64,000 bases of DNA, taken from assembly GCA_026545225.1 (NCBI GenBank), contig CM048845.1, positions 34,705,001 to 34,769,000 of the forward strand, read 5' to 3'. A program made the position numbers and the translations under genes. Positions 1-8,195 of the stretch are shown one piece after another (position 1 is the stretch's first letter; every line of letters starts with the position of its first letter). The notes below the pieces were generated by a model that had not been told where the DNA came from, did no database searches, and was given only the letters and a program-made list of their open reading frames with translations. The stretch is from Cornus controversa. Lineage: Eukaryota; Streptophyta; Magnoliopsida; Cornales; Cornaceae.

Positions 1-906
1 TCCATCAAAGCTTTTAATGATATATTCAGTGAAAACCATTGTGTAATAATCACTCTCATGATCACAGAAAACAAGAGGGACGAGTTCAATAACAATAATC
101 AAGTATCTAAGACAAGATAAGAAATCATTGAAACTGAATTTATAAGACTTTTATTGCTCAATTCTATAAGAAGAATCCTCTAAATTACACAATCTATGAA
201 TGAATATAAAAATCCCCAATAATTAGAACAATCAAACCAGTGATGTTTAGTTAGGGCTACATAAAAACCCTGGTGGCTGAACTAGCCGCTCATGATACGC
301 CTTGTTCTCCAATGATTCTCTATTCCAAAAGCTCTTCCAAGCTGCTGCCAAGCCTCCTCAATACAGCCCTAATTTGTCACTTTAAATAGCCAAGAGAATA
401 CATCAAAGTCCTAATCCAATTAGGAATTAATTAGGTTTTCCCGCAGCACTAATCAGGTGGGTTTTTCCTGCTGATTTCGGCCCAACTTTTGACCCACTAG
501 AAGTCCGATTCACGGAATTTCCGTGAAATACAAAAGTGTGCAGAATCGAATTTTGTTCAACCCTAAGCAAGAATTATGTCGATTTGAGACTCAGAAATAA
601 GACTTCTGGTCTATTTTCCAAAACGGGATTAAGACTGTATTATGCGCAGATTTGGGCTTCAGGCCCGAAACCTTCTTAAGCAGCTGTAATTCTCTTGGAC
701 CTCTTCCTTGGGCTGATTTGAGTTAAAATATGGAGTTCAATGGATCCCTTTGATGTAGGCTTCATCTAACCATCTTGCATGTCATCTTTAAAAGCCCAAA
801 ATCACGATTTTAACTGAAATAATCATTAAGGCCCTGAAAATACAGAAAACACTAAAACAAAGTAAAATAACAAAATAATCTATCACTAAGAGAATAAAAT
901 ATATAA
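1..906. other. Unassigned AT-rich sequence without a gene
   Basis: I recognise no gene here. A minus-strand frame of about 50 codons is open from about position 150 to the left edge and could be the end of something outside the window, but its sequence is not one I know. The rest has no long frame. The style (no coding, scattered short A-rich runs on the right) resembles decayed LTR or untranslated retroelement sequence. It lies left of a truncated LTR end, so it may be another element that was cut there. No TSD or terminal motif could be found. Confidence 0.3.
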
Positions 907-924
907 ATTAAGAGGTTAGAATGC

Positions 925-1154
925 GCAACATTCAACGTCGATCAATCGTAATCTGTGGGGAATGGCTAACAGATAGACAAGTGAATGGGGGTACATGTGG
1001 GGCCCATTGAGGTTGGTTAGGTCTACATTGCATGTATATATTGTATGCATGTGAACTATGCTTCCGCGGTGTTTGAGGTGTTGAAATGGTCTGTTGGGGC
1101 TTAATGGATGGACGTCACTACTAATTTTTGGGAGTCAAAAATTGGGGCGTGACA
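925..1154 (+). mobile_element. 3' remnant of a Ty3/gypsy-type LTR
   Basis: The block ends in GGGGCGTGACA, the same terminus as the array LTRs (7373) and the solo LTR (42294). Upstream it shares a GGGCCCAT..GGTTGGTTA stretch with the solo LTR near 42010-42030, and near 936-950 it keeps one degenerate copy of the TCGATCAATCG palindrome that is clustered in that LTR. It is therefore a 5'-truncated relative of the solo LTR. It abuts the LINE fragment directly at 1155, with no PBS after it. The left limit is approximate. Confidence 0.55.
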
Positions 1155-2141
1155 CAACCCAAGCTCTATCCTTTCCCTTTTCCTTGAATGAAGTCCCAAA
1201 GCATCAAACATTTTGCAGCTTTCTCAATGTCTACAATTTTTCTGAGGCCAAAACCTCCTTCAAATTTAGATTTGGTAACCATATTCCAATTTAATAGATG
1301 GAGTTTCTTATTATTCTCTCTACTTCCCCAAATAAATGATTTAATCATCATTTCCATGGTTGCAACAGTAGAAGCTGGCAGCTTACAAGTAGAACACCAG
1401 TATTGAATAAAAGAGTAAATGACAGATCTAATTAATTCCACTCTACCAACTAGAGATAGGTTTAGAGACCTCCAACTATTAATTACAGCATAAAATTTAT
1501 CAAGAAGAGGATTGCAATCACAATGTTTCAGATCTTTATTAGTCATAGGTAAACCCAAAAAAGTCATTGGAAGCTTCCCCATTCTCATCTGTAGCATCCT
1601 AATTATAGATCTCTTTCTTTTGATAAATTTTGATAAAAAAAAATTAACTTTTGGAATTGTTTACAGAGACACTAGACATGGCTTAGAATTGATGTAATAG
1701 ATTGCCAATACTTCTAGAAGAACTTAACTCGGATTTGGAGGTTAAAATAAGATCATCTGCATAAAAGCATTGCGAAAAGGATATACCAGCTTGTTGAACC
1801 AATTTACAACATTTCCCATATCCACTTTTGTCTGCACCATAGAGGAGAAAACTTCAGTAATGAGGGTAAAGAGTAAAGGGGAGAGAGGACACCCTTGTCT
1901 CAGGCCTCATTGGGGTTGAAAATAACAAGCTGGGGAGCCATTTACAATAATGTAGAACCTGGAGGAGGTGAGACATTCCTTTAACCAGCTGATCCACTTG
2001 TTGCCAAAACCAAAAGCTTGTAGAAATTTGAAGAGAAAAAGCCATGACATAGAGTCATAAGCCTTTTTTAAGTCTATTTTTAAAGCCATAGATGGGTGGA
2101 TCCTTGAGGAGTAAAAACCTCTAATCAGATCATTAATCTTA
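1155..2141 (-). pseudogene. LINE (non-LTR retrotransposon) reverse transcriptase fragment
   Basis: Read on the minus strand, this is the central and C-terminal part of a plant LINE reverse transcriptase, the enzyme that primes on nicked target DNA. Visible in order are the palm motif LKKAYDS (about 2070), the GLRQGCPLSP motif (about 1890) preceded by a stop where arginine is expected, the catalytic YADD at 1752-1763, and the thumb region from about 1597 to 1166 (FLGLP, then SWRSLNLSLVGRVELI and the FIWG segment). It is split over several frames and lacks the endonuclease, the N-terminus and the 3' tail. It is cut on the left by an LTR remnant and on the right by the outer gypsy LTR. It is non-functional. 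Confidence 0.85.
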
Positions 2142-2316
2142 TGGTTCAGCCTTGGTCAATCATGTTGGTTTAGTCACGTAGTGGTTTAGCTACAAAGCTA
2201 ATTACTCATTTGGTTTAGTCGTGTAAGCTGTTTAGTCATAAGGTGAAGATTGTTGACGCAATTCAGTCACATGATGAAATTGAAAAAGCATATGAGGTTT
2301 TAAAATAATGAGTTAG
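2142..2316 (+). repeat. Outer element 5' LTR, left part
   Basis: This starts with TGGTTCAG next to the LINE fragment and matches 45065-45110 plus 63421-63555 base for base apart from scattered changes. It ends where the Athila-like element inserted, with flank GTTAG (2312-2316) against GTTTG at 38674-38678, one mismatch from a perfect 5-bp TSD. The exact first base of the LTR is uncertain because both copies share a CTTA before TGGTTC. Confidence 0.7.
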
Positions 2317-3733
2317 TGATGTGGTTGGAACTTGAATTATATTGTAAGCTTATTTTTGCTCCTTTTATCAAAATATAATTTAACCACTCGCAAGAGCACG
2401 AATCTTTATAGATACGGTTCTATATAGAGGGTATCGATCCCACGAGGACTAGTCGTAATTGTCTTAAAGAAAGATTACTTCCACTTTAATCCTAAAAACA
2501 AGGTTTTGAGTTTTTGTTTATAAAACTATTGCATGAATATAATAACAATAAATTTAAAGAGTAAAGGTTGGGAGAGAGAACTAGGGGTGGTTTCTACCAC
2601 TAGCCATTCATATGTTCATAAGTGTAGCAAGCATGGGATTCATAAATTAAATGCCTAACAATGTCATTAGGCTTGTGACCTCAATGACATATCAAAAGAT
2701 TAATGTGTGTGTCAACCTATCATAATCCATCTTCAACAAGCATAGCTCTTCAACCTAACTAACTACCTAATTACCCTACTCTCTAAGTGAACCTACATGC
2801 ATCCAAACTACTTTATCTTGGCATGGTTTATACAAGCAAGCACTACACATTCATTTAAAGTACCATTACCTAGCCATCATTTGCAATTCTTGTGGAATAT
2901 GCAAATGTTGTGCATTCATATGACAAAATCTAATCTAAGACAAGAATAAACTCCACTTCAAATGAATATATAAGAGAAATGTATAAGTGTACATTGTCAC
3001 TAGACTAGATAATCAACATTTAATTACAAATCCCAAAATGCTACAAAAATGAACAAGTTTACATGGCTAGAGGCTTCAACAACACCCTAGTATAGAAGTT
3101 AGTTGCTCATGGTTGCCTTGAACTCTTCCATTGATGAAGAAAATGGAGCTTCAAGGTCTGGTTCAGCTCCTTCTTCTCCTCTCCCGAATGTCTCTCCTTG
3201 TGTATTCTGATGTGTATGAGAGATTGTGAGAAATGGCTTCTTTGTGTGCTTTATGGCTACCTTTTCAACCTTAGGGCCCACCATAAATATATATATATAT
3301 CAATATATATACCAACTATGTCAAGAAGGTCCCCAAAGGTCTTGTTCAAGTCAGACAATCCCGCTAAGTCGTGCAAAAAGGGGGATTTTGTAGCAAGTGG
3401 GAAAGCAGGTGAGCAAGTGGGCAAGTGGCTCTGCAGAATCTCGATCAATCGAAGTGAGATCTCGATTGATCGAGATTTCGATCAATCGAAGTGAGATCTC
3501 GATCAATCGAGATCTCGATTGATCGAGATCAACATCTCGATTGATCGAGATGCCTTGGCTGCAAATCTGACTTTTCTCTTCAGCTGCAAAAAGCCTAAAA
3601 TTTTGCTCCTTTTCCTACAAGACCTGCAATACATCAAAATTACAAAAATACCGTAAACATATCTCGGTAAATGTAGAAACGGGACTAACATATGCAATAA
3701 AGAGGGTTCAAATGCATAAAATTGAACACTTAT
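2317..3733 (-). repeat. Athila-like left LTR (3' LTR of the element)
   Basis: This is a near-identical copy of 37256-38673 in the same plus-strand orientation. The LTR is interrupted just before its end: the last bases CTTATCA continue at 27180-27186 after the nested array. Near 3290-3310 it has a (TA)n stretch, and at 3439-3551 it has the palindrome cluster. High similarity of the two LTRs indicates a fairly recent insertion despite the broken genes. Confidence 0.88.
3439..3551. repeat. Cluster of TCTCGAT-CA-ATCGAGA inverted repeats (left LTR)
   Basis: About seven units of a 16-bp inverted repeat (arms TCTCGAT and ATCGAGA around a 2-base spacer CA or TG) stand head to tail in about 113 bp. 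Each unit has two CpG sites. The same cluster in the other Athila LTR (38377-38489) differs at six positions, all transitions, five of them at CpG. Function is unknown; it could form cruciforms or RNA hairpins or act as a methylation target. Confidence 0.85.
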
Positions 3734-3930
3734 TGTAAGGACTGGAATTTGTTGGCCCGTTCCGGGTGAATTTTGACCAGAATTGATTTTTTTCGAATAA
3801 ATTAAATTCGAAAGGGCGTGGATATAAAGATTTCTATGCTAATGGAAAATGTATGTATATGTATATGTATATATATATATATCTATATATATATATATAT
3901 ATATATATGGTGCCTATATTTATATTAAAT

Positions 3931-3938
3931 TATAAATA
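3931..3938 (+). promoter_or_regulatory. Probable TATA box of array LTR1
   Basis: TATAAATA lies about 200 bp into the LTR and just upstream of the GA-rich leader-like tract. The same sequence is kept in the other three LTRs (for example 10530-10537). No transcript evidence is available; the long TA repeat just upstream offers other TATA-like starts. Confidence 0.5.
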
Positions 3939-4061
3939 TAGGGTGGGCTCATATGCAATTGTGAAGAAATGTGGGTGCACTTGTATGATTACAAGTATGT
4001 GTATAATGTGTGGTGTATAATAAGTAAGAAAAGTGGATAAGAAATGGGTGGAGAAGAAGTG

Positions 4062-4800
4062 GTCAGCCGAGAGGAGAGAAGAAAGAAAGAACAGAGAAAA
4101 AGAGAAAAGAAAGAGAAAAGAAGAAAAAGAAGAAAAGAAAAAGAAAGAAAGAGAGAGAAGGAGAAGTCGGGGAGAGAGAGAGAGAAACCGAGGAAGGGAG
4201 ATCGGGAGTCGTGAGAGAGGAGGAGCACCGGCGGCGGTGACTGGGGGCTGCCGACCGCTCACGGTGGAGGTGGCTTGCGGCGGCGATGGTGGTGGAGACA
4301 CGGTTGGGCCGTGTTTGGCACAGCTGAAGGCGGTTTCTCGGCTGGTGCGACGAGCAGCGGTGGTCATTTCTGGCAGGGGGTTCTGGTTCACGGCTGTGGA
4401 GCGATGGTTGCTGGCGATTGGAGGAGACTGTCGGGGGTGGAGAGCCTTCAATTTCACGATGGCAGCTGTCCGACGGTTGGGTTCGGTCGCTGGTTTGTGT
4501 TGGGTCTCCGACTGGGTTCTTATGGCTGGTCTTCAACGGTGGTTCCGGCGAGTTTCGGTTCGTTCCTTTGAGGTTGGCAACAGCTGGGTTGTACAGGGTT
4601 GGGTCCTTCTTCGCGGGACAGCCATGGCTGAGGTTGAAGATTGGTTGAGTGGGTGTTTGATTGTGGTAATGGGTTTCGATTGTGTGGTCGTGGGTCAGTT
4701 CACGACTGGGCTTCCTTGGGCTAGTCGTGGGTGTGGTGCTCACGGGTGGGTGTAGTAGGAAGGTGAACTCGGTTGGGTTATTGATGGGTTAGGTGAAGCC
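4062..4800 (+). other. GA-rich tract and GC-rich segment inside array LTR1
   Basis: About 130 bp of almost pure purine (AGAAAGA-type) is followed by a GC-rich block with GGCGGCGGTGA-like runs, unlike the AT-rich rest of the LTR. Open frames exist on both strands here (about 226-270 codons on the minus strand, up to 240 on the plus strand). They overlap each other, differ between the four LTRs by frameshifting indels, and give low-complexity Ser/Pro or Arg/Lys/Glu-rich products. I therefore treat them as chance frames. The block could be transcribed leader sequence or a captured host 5' exon; neither can be decided from this window. Confidence 0.5.
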
Positions 4801-5170
4801 ATGGGTTTGTACATGGTGGTGTGACTAGGTGGGTCGGCCGGTAGCTGTTGCTGTTGGTGGCAACTGTATAAACCAAGTGAGTTGGTAATTGATGATATTT
4901 GGGCCTTGTGTGGACAACCATGAATTTGGCTTGGTATTTGATCCCAAGTTAAATATGTATGTATGGACTGCTAAATTGGGTTTGGGCAAATTGATTGGGT
5001 TGAAGATAGTTGTGATTATTCTTGGGCCTAATTAAATTGGACCAAGCATGGAAATTAAAAAGGAAAATGAAGTGGCCCGATGGAATTGTTCGTATGGACT
5101 TCGACACAGGACCGGGTCGAGCATGGAAATAGGCCGCTTGGCAGGCGCGGGCATAGAAAAAGCGGGACCT

Positions 5171-5191
5171 AAGGCAAGTTGATTCTTGCCT
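5171..5191 (+). promoter_or_regulatory. Conserved hairpin with GC-type splice-donor look (LTR1)
   Basis: AGGCAAG and CTTGCCT form a perfect 7-bp stem around a 6-base loop. The left arm also reads AAG|GCAAGTT, a good match to the donor of GC-AG introns. The same hairpin with one loop change is present in the unrelated Tekay-like LTR (45397-45416), also downstream of a GA tract. Copies in the other array LTRs are at 11768-11787, 18370-18389 and 24969-24988. Use as hairpin or splice site is inference. Confidence 0.5.
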
Positions 5192-5299
5192 CTATCTCTA
5201 TGTATATTTTAATTATGCTGATTAATTTTACATATGTGCTTAATTTAGTCATATGTGGCGTCTGCATATATATAGGTGCATATGTATATATATAAAGGT

Positions 5300-5330
<31 letters not shown>

Positions 5331-6100
5331 CGTGGGATGTGAGGATATATATACGTGGGTAGATATATATATATGTGTGGGCTTGGAGGGTAAGAGCATT
5401 GTTATACTCAAATGCCAATTTGCATTGTTATATGCATAATTAGGGATTGAGCCATGTAAAGTAAGCTAAATTATATATGTATATTTAGCTAGATGTTGCC
5501 TTGCATGTATATATGATTTTTATGCATGAGTTGAGTATACGTAAGTATATATGTGGTTATATATTTGGTGCAGTAGTAGAAATGCATGCTAAATTGATTA
5601 TAGCATAGAAGGGCATTAGAAAGCATGAAATATGTGAAGTGTTATGTATGTTTTTACTACCTATATGAGTGACATGATATACATATACATATATATTTGC
5701 GTGATTGCATATGGTTGTAAGAATTCATGTTGGGTGCTCGTAGTAAATACATGATTGGAATGAAAGCATGATTATATTTATGCTAATATACATGTACATG
5801 TGATTATATGCAGGATGTGACTTGTATATGTTGTGTATGTGTAAATGTGACTATGAATGACTTCGGTGAAAAGTGTGTTCATTGGTGAAAATGTGAAAAT
5901 GTGGTGTTTATAGATTTATGCATGAAAGATATGACTTTCTTGAAAAATGCATAAGCATGACGATTTCCATGATATGAGTGTGATGACATGGTGATAATCT
6001 TGAGGTGAAAAGAAAATGCATTGATTTGATGAAAATGCATTCTTGGTGTGGATAAGTGCATTGATGTGATTATGTGCACTATTTGAAAAAGCGAGTTTTT

Positions 6101-6114
6101 GGGGCGTGACAACA
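6101..6114 (+). repeat. Internal copy of the LTR-end/leader junction (LTR1)
   Basis: GGGGCGTGACAACA is identical to the true junction between LTR end and internal region at 7363-7376, but lies 1.26 kb upstream and is followed by TTGAAAAT instead of the PBS. It is kept in all four LTRs. It may mark an older LTR end that was later extended. Confidence 0.5.
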
Positions 6115-6815
6115 TTGAAAATTAAGATAAGGGGATGACCCCTAGGGTGAAAGACCCAAAACTTGGCCAAGCGGATGGCGCATCCGTCGGAATAGTGAAC
6201 CGAGAAGCGTAAGCAGAGTTTGGGTGCCGAAGAGACCCTTACTATGGATGGAGTGATAAGCTAGTCCCCATTGAAGTGATTTTCGGAAATTTGTGGCGTG
6301 TGTTATATATACAAAATGTGACTGTCAATTTGATATATATATATATATACATACATATATATCTATGTATATGCATTGAGGTGGAAAGCATCACGCATGA
6401 TTTTGAAAAACGTGATTGTTTACGGGTAAAAAGCATGTATACATATCATGTAGACATGTAGCGATTTAATGTGCGTCTATGAATGACTCTATCGATCTTG
6501 TTGAGTAGGTGATGTGGTATTTGATTTACATTGTTCATGTAAATGCTTCTGTTCGTATATGTTTTCTATACATATGAATGCTGGATGTGTATTGCTTTTG
6601 AACATGTTGTAAATAATTTTCATAAGTCATGTATAGTTGATTTAAATGTTCATAAGTGCTAAAACTGCCATGTGCATTGTTAGTTCATGTATGCTAGGAG
6701 GGGCATGACTTTAAATATTGTGATATATTTAAGGGCATGTATATTTTTGAGAATATGTGAGGATCGACCTGCTGCTGCGATGATAGTATGGTTCTACATA
6801 CCTTGTTGGGCCTTT

Positions 6816-6842
6816 GAGCTCACCCCTTCCCAGGTTTTGCAG
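6816..6842 (+). promoter_or_regulatory. GAGCTCACCCC motif and acceptor-like TTTTGCAG (LTR1)
   Basis: GAGCTCACCCC followed by a pyrimidine-containing stretch ending TTTTGCAG|GT. The Tekay-like LTR has GAGCTCACCCC then TTATTTTCAG|GT (47509-47532), and the solo LTR has TGCTCACCCC then TTCTACAG (41051-41082). Conservation of this pair in otherwise diverged LTRs suggests function, possibly a 3' splice site or 3'-end processing. No transcript evidence is available. Confidence 0.4.
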
Positions 6843-7089
6843 GTATTGCCGATTAAGGAGTCAGTTGGGGAAACTGATAGCACCAGTTGCAGAGGTAGTA
6901 ATTAGATTCCTTAGAATCTAATTTATGTTCAGGGTAGTAGATGAATGTTGTACATTTGGATTAGATGTATGAAGTGATTATGTTGAGCCAATCCCTTTAG
7001 ATGTATTTCATTCATGTGATGTATGTATATAATACGGACATTCAAGGACTGATACATGTATATTTTTGATTTTATTATGCATGTTGTAG

Positions 7090-7180
7090 AAATGCTGGGG
7101 GGACACGTGCCCAGAAGTGTCAATTTTTATTGTTTAGATATAAATGCTGGGGGGGACACGTGCCCAGAAGTGTCCATATG
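7090..7180 (+). repeat. 52-bp tandem repeat with CACGTG core (LTR1)
   Basis: One full 52-bp unit (7090-7141) and a second partial unit (from 7142), each with GGGGACACGTGCCCAG around a G-box-like CACGTG. LTR1, 2 and 3 have two units and LTR4 has three. G-box cores bind plant bZIP and bHLH factors, but the location near the 3' end of the LTR makes a promoter role uncertain. Confidence 0.75.
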
Positions 7181-7376
7181 AACTGTAAAGCAGGTGTGAT
7201 ATGCCAGGAGTTGATCATTTAGAATGGGTCATGCCCAATTTTCGTAAAAATAATTGGAAATTGAGATTGTATGATCAGGTGGCTTATAGTGTGAGGTTGA
7301 GTAAAAGGGTTCGCGACCTGGGGATCGGGTCGGTCCGGGGGAGTCCTGGCGGTCCGAATTCTGGGGCGTGACAACA

Positions 7377-7388
7377 TGGTATCAGAGC
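7377..7388 (+). other. Primer-binding site, initiator tRNA-Met type
   Basis: TGGTATCAGAGC starts three bases after the LTR end and is the standard complement of the plant initiator tRNA-Met 3' end used to prime minus-strand synthesis. Equivalent sites are at 13977-13988 and 20575-20586. A second identical copy follows 101 bp downstream (7478-7489). Confidence 0.92.
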
Positions 7389-7389
7389 T

Positions 7390-7790
7390 CTAGGTCAGAA
7401 TACCTAGGGACGACGGGTGATGGTCGGATCAGGTTTGGGATTATGAGGATTAGATCAAGTGTCTGATACCAACAACATGGTATCAGAGCTCTAGGTTGGA
7501 ATACCTAGGGACGAAGGGAATGGACATATCACGTGTATGGTTTGAGAATATTGGATTATGTACCTGATGCCAGAATGGTGTCTGTCAGAGCACTAGGTTG
7601 GAATACCTAGGGGCGACGTGTAAGGGTTGAGGATTTGAGGAACTCTGGATTGCTGTTAAAGTATTAGGTTTGAAAACCTAGGGTATCAAAGTCATAGGTT
7701 CGAATACCTAAGGACAGAGGGTCAAATCACATGTTGATTTGGAGATAGGCAATGGTTGGTAGTTGTCTAAATGATAGGCTTGATTACCTA
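7390..7790 (+). repeat. Second PBS and six TAGGT..ACCTA hairpins
   Basis: Degenerate tandem units of about 100 bp. Unit 2 repeats the PBS (7478-7489) and its flank; unit 3 keeps only part of it. Each unit has a small hairpin of the CTAGGT-loop-ACCTAG kind: 7390-7407, 7491-7508, 7593-7610, 7665-7680, 7695-7710 and 7775-7790 (the last with one mismatch). The series is repeated unchanged in internal regions 2 and 3. It sits where the RNA leader, dimerisation and packaging signals of retroelements usually lie, so a structural RNA role is plausible but unproven. Confidence 0.7.
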
Positions 7791-8079
7791 TGGATGGTAG
7801 TGGAATGACTTGCTCGGTTTGGGCAATCCAAATGAGAGATCAAAGTGTTGGTATGAAATCGAATTCAATTGGTAATAACTCCCATAATTGGTTGAGTTTA
7901 GACCTGTGAATTGGTGATTAAGTCCTGTTAGTGAGCAATGAAGAGAAACCGAAAAGAAAATTGTGAGTGCTTAAGTCCTTACAGACACTTAGGGGCTTAT
8001 GATTTGTTGTTGGTAAGTGTATTACCGAGGTTGGCAATTGGGATTGAGATGGGATACAAGGAAGGCATATTGCCGGAGT

Positions 8080-8160
8080 TGGGCTAACTGAGAAAAGTGG
8101 CCTAGCTAGACATTTTTCTTGGATTAGTGCTTCTCTTACAATACGCTGGCTCTTGTAGAC
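8080..8160 (+). pseudogene. Decayed coding remnant shared with the Tekay-like element
   Basis: About 80 bp match 49529-49610 of the Tekay-like element, which lies between protease and the lost RT. Both read in one frame as HFSxISASLTM/IR, resembling the linker ahead of RT in chromoviruses. This is the only visible sign that the array core came from a coding gypsy ancestor of this group. The matching copies are at about 14680-14760 and 21280-21360. Confidence 0.5.
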
Positions 8161-8195
8161 GTTGAGTTATTTCTTCCGGATGACGATGGATAAAG

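Larger units (their letters stand above)
3734..7373 (+). repeat. Array LTR1 (3,640 bp)
   Basis: This is the outermost left LTR. It begins at TGTAAGGACTGG after the TSD CTTAT and ends at GCGTGACA before the PBS. It has a longer TA run (about 3857-3908) than the other three. In its first 0.9 kb it carries some 17 substitutions not shared by LTR2, 3 or 4; in its remaining 2.7 kb only about four such private sites were seen (near 5725, 6614, 6734 and 7072). From left to right it holds a TATA-containing promoter area, a GA-rich tract, a GC-rich segment, TA-rich spacers, a conserved hairpin, a GCTCACCCC motif and a 52-bp tandem repeat. Confidence 0.92.

Noticed and set aside
3439-3551. Regular short palindromes that could suggest a CRISPR array
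   Set aside because: The repeats are only 16 bp with almost no spacers, in a plant retrotransposon LTR; no cas genes.
4033-4755. A 240-codon plus-strand frame in LTR1
   Set aside because: Lys/Glu/Arg repeats from the GA tract followed by a Gly/Trp-rich chance frame; not kept in LTR2 or LTR3.
5169-5411. Tyr/Ile-rich small ORFs in the TA-rich parts of the array LTRs
   Set aside because: Products of (TA)n runs whose length changes between copies.
7377-7388. tRNA gene because of the match to tRNA-Met
   Set aside because: Only the 12-base 3'-end complement is present, at an LTR border; it is a primer-binding site. No tRNA gene was seen anywhere in the window.
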